Notes under the pieces: generated by a model
What the model was told of the DNA's origin: nothing
The model's input: the letters and a program-made list of their open reading frames with translations, nothing else
Databases searched by the model: none
Part shown: piece by piece, positions 57,201-64,000 of the stretch
Numbering within the stretch: position 1 is the stretch's first letter
Layout: every line of letters begins with the position of its first letter
Program-made: the position numbers and the translations under genes
Source: Telmatactis stephensoni
Lineage: Eukaryota > Cnidaria > Anthozoa > Actiniaria > Isophelliidae
Assembly (NCBI GenBank): GCA_029948255.1
Contig: JALIZF010001334.1
Coordinates: 1-64,000 of the forward strand
Reading direction: 5' to 3'
Length of the DNA stretch: 64,000 nucleotides

Positions 57201-60200
57201 GTGGTGTTGTGGATGCATGTGTCAGTGCGGTTTATAAATTAAAGTATTTGAGATCACTGTGGTAACAGCTGCGAAACCTTGTCCTCATGGTGCCATTTCC
57301 CAGTTATACAAAAACTACATTATTATGGGACTGTTCTTCCACAATCAAGCAAACAAATACTTACAATCCACTCTTCACTTTCAATTCCTTTTTTAAACTT
57401 TTTGTTTCCTTTTCCATGCTGTTTGGACTTTTCTTTTTCATTTTCTTTAATTTGTTTGGCATTCTTTGACTTGTTCACACCTTTGCTCTTGTTGAAAACA
57501 ACCTTATCCCACAGTTTCAGCCACTTTAATAAAGTCCTATTAATTGCCTGGTATGGGAAAGAATCCAAAATGTCCACTGTCAATGTCAATATCAAATGGT
57601 TTGGCAAGGATAGTTGACAGACACCCTGGGGTTGTGTGATTCAGTGTCCATTAAACTCATTGCCATAATAAGAATTAAAATGGGTAAAACTGACCTAAAA
57701 ATTTGTAAAAAGGTTCCAAATTTACAAATTTTTAGGTCAGTTTTACCCATTTTAATTCTTATCATGATCACTGATCGCCCGTATAACAACATCATTGCCA
57801 TAAGTTGAGCTTGGAGTTGTGTGCAGAAACAGAGGGACTGGTGTCACCAACCAGGTCCCTTGAGGCCGCCACAAACCACCACCTTGTACCCATCACACTG
57901 AGCAAACAGTGGAACTATGGGCTGGGTGGGGCAAAGACAAATGATCTGCAATGATCGGCAACAAGCAGCAAAGCTCAAAATGGCTTGGTCATGTACAATC
58001 AGCAAAAAGGCCAAGATAGACTTGGCATAAGTATTATCCTCTTAACACAGCAACTGACAATTCTCAGTTAATATACATGTACTATATAGCAAGGTGTCAA
58101 GATGAGAGTTGACTGTACAGTATATGCACCTTATGGACACAGGTGTGTCTGCTATGTGGCTAACAGTCATTCAACATGAGTGTTATTCATTTATTTTCTT
58201 CCATTCTCTTTTTCTTCCATCCTCTCTATCCTATCCTCCCAACCTCCAGCTTAACCTACATTTTCTTGTTAAGGATCTTAGGGTGATTGAAGTCAAAATT
58301 TCAGAATTTCTATATTGTTGAGAATTTTATATTCTACATCACAAATTGTGAAATCTCACATACCACTAATTAAGAACACTATGCATTACAACTTACATCA
58401 TCACTTAGAAGTTCTGTAAATAATTTTGGAGAATACTTTTCAACCCAAAGTGTATGTTCAATTTCTTTAGGTATTCTGTAGCTTGCCTCACTTGCAATCA
58501 TGTCATCAGCATCATCTGCTTCATCGTGTAGGGCCCTTACAAAAGAGTGAGAGAGTAGATTTCAAATGACTGTGAAAACAGCAACACGTGGTCAAGACAT
58601 GGTTACAAAAGGAATTTCAAATGCTTTTATAGACAATACAGCAAGCACCGACATGGAAAGGCATAGTAAGTCCATTTCACAATAATTATAATTTCCCCTG
58701 AAAGTACAGTGTAAAGGCAAAAATTACATTGACTTGTACCATGAAGCACACAATTGCCAGTTTCTCTTTCCAGGCTGGTCTATTTTATATGTATGCAAAA
58801 ACAATTGACACATTCATTAAGAATGGAGCTGTGATTACCTTTGATCAGATCCTGAAATCTCCTTTGGAAGTGAATGATTATTCATTGATAAGAACTTAGA
58901 ATTGATCAGGCATCTGTTTTAAAATGGACCTTTTCCACTACCGATTGTCCACTATGGACAAGAATATAGACACACATACCTTCTCAATGAAGCAGCTAAT
59001 CTTTCTGACTCTTCTGTTATTTTCCTTCTTCTCTGAAAAATCAAAAAAATTAACAAATCTACAATGGCTTTGGGTGATATGGACTCTTGCTTACCAAGTA
59101 CATTTAACATCACACATGTTAAAATGTTATAGACTCACGAGGCATAGCGAAGTTGGTCCATAACTAATAATTTTTACGTGTTAGCATAAAATGTTAGTAA
59201 ATAAGAATAGATACCACAGAAAGCCAAAATGTAAATTTGTTTTTTACCACAAATTGGAGAAGGAATTTCTCATCAAACTGGCTCAAGCATAAGTGCATGC
59301 ACAAAATCAAACAATGATGCAGATTGTTGGTATGGACTCGTATTTACTACTGTTCTCGACCAATCAGAATTAAGTGAGAAACTGATTGATTGTGGTAAAA
59401 ATTCAAATTGAAGTGGCTGAATCACAATTATAAACACTGACTGAATACTTTGTCAATAAACACCTACCTCTTCGTCCACATGGTTTCTTATTACATCAAA
59501 TGGCACCTGCAGTAACTGTAATGAGCTGTGTCTCTTTTGTGATAACTTTGTAGAAGGCTAGAAAAACAGATGAATCTTCCTTATTTTTCATATATATATG
59601 CATTATTTGTTTACAAATAAAATTTTATGCGAAAATTGAGCCACTGTTTTTAATGCTACCCACAATGCAATGGGAGCCTGGATAACGGGGATTGATGTCC
59701 GGTAATTTGAATCCTATGATGTTGACATTTATGGCGTACAAAGGATGGCACGTATCTCGGACTCGCTGACACACTGCTTTTGAACTTTCGCCCCAACTCC
59801 ACCCCAGGCTAGCCTCTTGTTGTGTTCTTGGGTTGGGCGGTATTTTGCCCTCACCTTCTCAAAGCAATATGTTAATACTGACTAGTTTGATTCAGTTATG
59901 TATTTATACCTTTGAGATATTTAATAGATCTGGCTATGTGATAAATTGTCACATAGCCATTATACTCCAAAACAAGTATGAATTATTCTGCAATTCCCTT
60001 TGCGAACAGAGCCTAATAGCACAGTTTTCAGTCTGACAAAGAAATTATCCTTCATAGGGTGGAAATTTGAGCATAAAATACACAATGTCTTCAGAGAGTA
60101 AAAGTTGGTAACTCACCTAAAGCCTTGGCAAAAATACATAGTATGCGACTCATAAAATATCAGCCAATAATAGACAAGAAAATATCCAATAAGTGGTATA

Positions 60201-61761
60201 TAAAACAAAATACCTTTGATTTAGTGCTAGAATCATTTGGATCTTCATCAATACATAAAAACAATCTCTCGCCATCTGTCTTAGTGACTATTATACATTC
60301 CTTGCCCAATGGTGGCCTTTTATAAGCTCTATAATCATTCATTCTTCCAGTTCTTGTAACAATGTTGTCAAATGAATGCTCATTCCTGGATGAATAGACT
60401 GTACTCTTTTGAAATGGTGAAACTGTTTTATTGTAATGCCTATTGCTACTGGTTACAGGTGATATGTTGCCATTCAGGTTAGAAAAATCTTGGGTGGCTG
60501 GACTAGTACACCTTGACCTTTTCTTACGAGGCCCTAGTTATAATACATGTATCAATAAGATATTATGATTAGTGATGAATAGTAATACACTATAAAATAT
60601 TAATTAAGGTGGGAAAATTTATAGTTTACAATGAAGGTTTGTATAACCCTCTTAAACAGACATAATCAAAGATGTTGATACTCTTGGCTGTCTGTGATAA
60701 CATAGCTAGAGCGGTCTTCATGACTGTCAGACAGACTGCACCATGCAACAACCATGTCAATGCCAATGTGTCTATGCAAACATTTGAATTTCCTGTCAAA
60801 ACCGTGCCATGCCATGCTATTACCATGCTGTTTTCACAGTCATACAATTCTACTCTAATATCCATAATACAGAGACTGGCAAGAGCTTTTGCATGACATC
60901 ATTCCCTGGACCCCTCTGTTACTCATTTCCCACTTTCAGTACCCTTAGAACATTGTCTGTTAAGTCAGGAATTGTTCCAGAAGTGAAAAAAATAAGTATG
61001 GCATTACATATTCTGTTATTCTGATATGTCTACTATAGTTTCCACTTATTCAGGTCAACCAAGTAGAATTGAGAAATAACTTTATTTCCAGAACAAGTTC
61101 TGAAACAGACAACATACATTCTCAGGGGGGTTTTCCCTAGCAGCAAGAAACAAGCAACAAAATAATACTCCTTGGTTCCTGAGGATGGTATGACACCTGA
61201 ATGCTAGTCGCATGACAGTGCCAAACTACATGCATATAAGCAATGAACTTGCACAAGAATGACGGCATGGGAGAAGCAGCTTGATCAAATTGCAAATTGC
61301 CTCCTTTGCAAAGACCCTTTGATGCTTGCCTGGCACTTACAATTTTTATGACTAACCTAAAATGTCCATATCTAAATCTGATAATGCATTCGTCTGATTT
61401 TCCTCATCTTCATCATCTGATATCTTTCCATATAAGTCATCATTTGGTCGTTTCTTTGAAGTAGCATTCATCTCAGAGTCAATGCCATTATCAACCGTAA
61501 TTAACTCGGAAGATTTAGGAGGTTGATCATTGAAATTCAGCGATTTTCTTGAAGGAGGTCCAGCTAGAGCGAGAAATCATTACAGACGTTTAATTTAAGA
61601 TCATGTCAAAATGTTCGATGAAAACTTTGGCATTGAAAGAGATCGAAAATTATGCAATCTATACCTCCACCAATCTCGTTCATAACTTCAAGTTCGTCGG
61701 CATATCGATCGTCAAAATCATCTTCTTCCTCAGGATAACACAGCTCGTCCCATTCATCCAT
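46295..61761 (-). CDS. CHTF18: CHTF18/CTF18, alternative clamp-loader large subunit
   Basis: Exons: 61761-61665, 61563-61357, 60533-60214, 59557-59468, 59032-58980, 58535-58397, 57547-57365, 57019-56987, 56651-56554, 54817-54694, 54601-54556, 54127-54055, 53307-53214, 52570-52472, 52246-51943, 50920-50868, 50774-50604, 50185-50048, 48643-48513, 48387-48303, 47059-47004, 46761-46650, 46565-46511, 46383-46295. The total is 2850 bases, phases consistent: 949 residues (human about 975). The start is acidic ([16 protein letters not shown]). [18 protein letters not shown] opens the RFC-like AAA+ domain; Walker A is GPPGLGKTT and Walker B is LVIDEIDG, followed by [21 protein letters not shown] and [18 protein letters not shown]. 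The extreme C terminus [20 protein letters not shown] matches the conserved end that binds DSCC1/CHTF8. CTF18-RFC loads PCNA, partners polymerase epsilon and supports cohesion. The donor of exon 46565-46511 (gtgtgg) is weak. Confidence 0.95.
47160..48300. repeat. Tandem array of exon-20 donor ends plus (CAAA)n in CHTF18
   Basis: Eight-fold pattern (seven copies plus the source) of 110-160 bp. Each unit has about 60 bases derived from the end of CHTF18 exon 48387-48303 (tgcaatcagctgctt... on plus), about 20 bases of the following intron (ctggctctcctt), and a long (acaa)n or (acag)n run. Copies end near 47254, 47415, 47556, 47717, 47856, 48001 and 48110. None carries the exon's acceptor. The GT donor is kept at 47254, 47717, 48001 and 48110 and lost at 47415, 47556 and 47856. 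Confidence 0.9.
48745..49040. mobile_element. MITE with a second MITE nested inside
   Basis: Outer ends gtccagaactggccccactt and, at the right, its reverse complement place it in the family of 26030-26266. Inside, 48806-48985 is a separate element with ends gtaatacgagcaacaaaatc, the same as those of 21264-21596. The right boundary of the insert splits sequence that is continuous in the 26030 copy (tttattgtat...aattgtta). In CHTF18 intron 18. Confidence 0.85.
49700..49992. repeat. Tandem duplication of about 145 bp
   Basis: Two adjacent copies of a block starting ctactgtgaacatgtagtgc and ending in tccgtaccrtcact. They differ at about ten sites. In CHTF18 intron 18. Confidence 0.9.
50224..50580. 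repeat. 350-base purine tract filling CHTF18 intron 17
   Basis: The plus strand is almost wholly A/G (gaaagaaaggaagggaag and similar). Intron 17 runs from the donor at 50603 to the acceptor at 50186, so most of it is polypyrimidine in the transcript. The frames read across it are low-complexity by-products. Confidence 0.92.
51755..51885. mobile_element. Short MITE with gggcctggttgttcaaaag termini
   Basis: The left end gggcctggttgttcaaaaga pairs with cttttgaacaactgggctc-type sequence at the right. The interior consists of taaccc/gggtta words. In CHTF18 intron 15. The ends resemble those of 19424-19567. Confidence 0.8.
52680..52850. repeat. Tandem duplication of about 82 bp
   Basis: Two copies of a unit containing aatctctgtctgat and ctctttccccatggcaaatg. 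In CHTF18 intron 13. Confidence 0.88.
52990..53165 (-). repeat. 5'-truncated SINE
   Basis: Reverse copy of the body and tail of the 54262 SINE (matching gtagaggtagtg and ctttttctcc). The tRNA-like head is missing. It ends about 50 bases from the donor of CHTF18 exon 53307-53214. Confidence 0.8.
54262..54540 (+). repeat. tRNA-derived SINE, full copy
   Basis: The A box region ggttggccaagtggtgagag and B box ggttcgagtcc are both clear, followed by tttttctccgggttctcggg and a body ending gtgccagcagaatagccact. It lies in CHTF18 intron 11, antisense to the gene. The best-preserved copy of the family. Confidence 0.88.
54930..56160. repeat. 1.2-kb minisatellite ttaccaaccacttactgacacc
   Basis: About 55 copies of a 22-23 base unit in CHTF18 intron 9. 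Variants (cttgctgacacc, accataccaacc, ttatgaatcgc) recur in the same order every few units, so the array has a higher-order structure from block duplication. The array separates the Walker A exon (56651-56554) from the Walker B exon (54817-54694). Confidence 0.95.
56165..56325. mobile_element. MITE of the tagattt-tatgact family
   Basis: The left end agagtagattttgtatgact pairs imperfectly with tacaaaatctgctcta at the right. It lies inside the end of the minisatellite array, whose units continue after it (ctgacaccttgccaacc), so it was inserted into the array. Confidence 0.75.
57660..57765. repeat. Near-perfect long hairpin
   Basis: Arms of about 42 bases (ataagaattaaaatgggtaa ... aaaatttgta and its exact complement) around a loop of about 12 bases. 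In CHTF18 intron 6. Could fold in RNA on either strand. Confidence 0.9.
58553..58682. mobile_element. MITE abutting a CHTF18 splice acceptor
   Basis: Ends gagtagatttcaaatgactg and, in reverse, gaaatggacttact; the interior has ggaatttcaaatgctttt, shared with 56220-56250. Its left edge is about 18 bases from the acceptor of exon 58535-58397. Confidence 0.7.
60690..60862. mobile_element. MITE of the same family in CHTF18 intron 2
   Basis: The right end gttttcacagtcatacaatt and tctactct match the family terminus, and the left end tagagcggtcttcatgactg matches it in reverse with changes. The interior is rich in ccatgcca words. Confidence 0.7.
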
Positions 61762-61904
61762 CTTTGTGCTGAACTCCGTGAATCGAAGTGGAAGAATCAA
61801 AATAACTTCTACAGCAGTAAAATGTCCTCAAAGACTAGAATAATGTGAGCACGTGAGAATAATTGTCGAAACAGCAAAGATCTGACGCTGATTCATTTCG
61901 CTCA

Positions 61905-61962
61905 ACTTTTTCCGCCATGTTGTAAACTTTCCCGCCAAATCTGTAAACATTTGTCACGTGAT
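61905..61962 (-). promoter_or_regulatory. Likely CHTF18 promoter with E2F-like site
   Basis: tttcccgcc (61928-61936) lies about 170 bases upstream of the start codon and matches the E2F core TTTSSCGC in reverse. ccgccatgtt (61912-61921) is YY1-like, and tcacgtg is an E-box. E2F control fits a replication gene. The sites are seen; the function is inferred. Confidence 0.5.
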
Positions 61963-61965
61963 AAA

Positions 61966-63410
61966 ATACGATGACTTCTTTTCGGTAAGCAATCGGAAAA
62001 CCTTCGGTTAAATCATGGTTTTATTCATAAAAGTGAAAAGATAGCTGTAAAAGCTTACGTTATTACTTTTTTTGGTACAAACATGTTTAGTTTAAAATAT
62101 CCAGAAGTAGTGAACTCAACAAGAATGAGAGGGGAGCCTCTATATCTTTATGGTCGGGATTCCTGTGTTACAGAAGGTTTTGGAGCCGACCTGCAGTCAG
62201 TCGGTACATGCGCGAACGTTAACTCGGACGTGTCGGATGTTATCTAAAGTACAATGAATCATGAATCACAATTTAAATCACAATTTAGGGATAGCTTCTA
62301 CTTAAATGTAATGTCAGGCTGTTTCGAAATCACAAAAAGACATGTTCATGCCCCGGGGGGGACTCCATCGTAAAAGGATCAGGTATGCTCGTCGTATCTC
62401 TTAGGGGTAAAAATCAGCGATTTGGTATCTTTTAAGGTGTTAAATTAAAATTGAAGCTTAGAGTTTTAGCATTTCCTGGTCTCTCTTAGGGTATCAAAAA
62501 AGCCCATCGCTTATTATCTTGTTCTCAAATGAAGGAAATTTGTCCAACAAAAGCGTGTCGACCGCTCAATTTTATGTTCATCATAATAATGTTCATTAGC
62601 TTGTCATCGGTGGTATCTCTTAGGAGTTAAAAATCGTCCAAGCCACGCCCTTCTTAAAAGACTTACGGTATCTTTTAGGGGATTTTTTTTTAAATTTCTG
62701 ACGAGCATACCCGATCCTTTTACAATGGAGTCCCTCCCCCAGGGTTCATACTTCTCCAACTTCCCGAACCTAAAAACGCTTCGCGACGGCGCACATTCAG
62801 CTGGACCACATTTTATTAATTGGTATTTATTCATCAGTATTTATTCAATACCTTCAACATACCTTTAACATATCCAACATGCACATAATTTCCGTCCATG
62901 ATTTTTTCAAAATGTGTTGTATATAAACCCATATGATAAATATTTCACTTAATAATATATAATTACAAGTCAGTATACACATTTTCGCTTTTCAAATTCT
63001 GGATTTGCGTGATGTATTGGTACAAAAATTAGAAAAGTTTCCAACAAAAATCAGGGGCGGATACAGGGGAGGAGTGTATGGGGTGCGCATCCCCTCCTAG
63101 CCGAGACCACTTTGAGTCCTTTTTTCTCAATATTTTTCCAAAATAATTAAAACATCCTCTCGCGCGACAGTTTCCAATTTAAATGATGGTGCACCCCCTC
63201 CTGAAGAAGGTGCACTCTTCCTGAAGATAATCCTGGATCCGCCTCTGATCGTTTACATTAATTGGTTGAGTAATACAATGCGTCATTTCAAGAGGCCGTA
63301 TTAACGACTATCATTTATTCTAGATTCGGTCTTCAGCCGTCAGACATCGTACGCCATCGATTCTCCGGCTCCTCGCTGACGGTTGGCCATGGAGTCTCGC
63401 CTGCAGCAAC
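61966..63410. other. Spacer between CHTF18 and the TLDc gene
   Basis: No gene seen. Apart from the element at 62345-62750 it holds AT-rich sequence and a repeat-like region at 63050-63250 (atcaggggcggatacagggg ... ctcctgaagaag, with an inverted counterpart aatcctggatccgcc). Confidence 0.45.
62345..62750. mobile_element. MITE with ccccggggggg-actcca ends
   Basis: The left end near gactccatcgtaaaaggatc pairs with gatccttttacaatggagtc at the right, in arms of about 50 bp. The interior repeats ctcttaggggtaaaaatc-like words in both orientations. A fragment with the same features is at 8776-8925. Confidence 0.8.
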
Positions 63411-63718
63411 TCAGACTTCATGAAACACTTCAACATCACTTGGAATGAAAAAGGACGCACTAGTGTAAAACTTACATAGATTTCCACGATAACAACTTGG
63501 CGGTACTTCATAGGACATGGGCCTAAAGTATGAATGGGTCAGTCCTTGAGAGACTATCATATCATAACCCATGCCAAATGTGGGACCTTTGTCGTAGCAA
63601 AACCATACCGCAACAGTATTTGACACGATAGAGAACTTGTGAGGCTTGAAACCATCAACGTTGTACAGAGAGAACAAGAAGGCATGACTAGACTTAACAG
63701 TTTTGCAAGGCTTGTATG
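63411..63718 (-). CDS. TLDc-domain protein, last exon
   Basis: 308 bases from an acceptor (tatgcag) at 63719 to a TGA at 63411. It encodes SSHAFLFSLYNVDGFKPHKF, then AVWFCYDKGPTFGMGYDMIV, SYEVPPSCY and the end FFIPSDVEVFHEV. The GPTFG-hG-D pattern, the late YE.P and the EVF ending are those of the C-terminal half of the TLDc fold. Such domains occur in oxidation-resistance and V-ATPase-interacting proteins. In cnidarians stand-alone TLDc proteins are numerous; that comparison is from general knowledge. The exon starts with two bases of a codon. Upstream exons lie beyond 64000. Confidence 0.75.
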
Positions 63719-64000
63719 CTGCATATGAAAATCAACGGAAAATGTATTACCAGAAAGCGAGAAAAATGAAGGTGAAACGCATAAAGAATTTTGAATTGCA
63801 AAGTGAATATTGCGTGACGCGTGACTGCTCCAAAATTTCGTTGCGTGATGTATATGATCGAAACCAAGTGTGGTGCGCGATTTGGCCTTTTGAAAAAACG
63901 GAGCCGCGTGATTACTTTGTGGGATGCGTGATCAGCAGCAGCCCCCTCTCCCTTTCCCCTGCATTTTACTGTTCGATCAGATTTGACTGGTGTCTCAAAT

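Overview
The window looks like nuclear DNA of an animal, most likely an anthozoan cnidarian and probably a stony coral. It is AT-rich. Genes are split into many short exons with GT/AG introns. Intronless class A GPCR genes of a cnidarian type occur in tandem, and introns and spacers are full of tRNA-derived SINEs, short inverted-repeat elements (MITEs) and minisatellites. The taxon is an inference; no species marker was found. No rRNA, functional tRNA, CRISPR array or prokaryotic gene was seen.

Layout, left to right. (1) 1231-18966, minus strand: a gene starting at 18966 that encodes an N-terminal PH domain and runs left. Its exons are traced to 1231 and its 3' end was not found. (2) Inside its 9.3-kb second intron, on the opposite strand, are an intact intronless GPCR gene (10680-11519), a second copy stopped by an in-frame TGA (13433-14266), and a third remnant (about 14294-14440). 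Directly after the intact copy is a 7-copy minisatellite whose unit carries a poly(A) signal. (3) 19-27 kb: repeats, a hint of a secreted-protein gene (20341, 22039) and a Penelope-like retroelement frozen as a 1.7-kb palindrome (27065-28788) between 15-bp direct repeats. (4) 29731-43887, minus: a complete TMC (transmembrane channel-like) gene, 18 coding exons, 724 residues, all intron phases consistent. (5) 46295-61761, minus: a complete CHTF18 (CTF18, alternative clamp-loader subunit) gene, 24 coding exons, 949 residues. Its promoter has an E2F-like site. (6) 63411-63718, minus: the last exon of a TLDc-domain protein whose other exons lie beyond the right edge.

The complete genes do not form a pathway: TMC is a membrane channel-family protein and CHTF18 acts in sister-chromatid cohesion and replication. 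The shared theme is how repeats arise from and remodel genes. A GPCR 3' end has become a poly(A)-signal array. The donor end of a CHTF18 exon has been copied seven times into its own intron. MITEs lie next to splice sites. Long minisatellites fill introns of TMC and CHTF18. Exon boundaries were called by hand from splice sites, phase and homology; no search was run.
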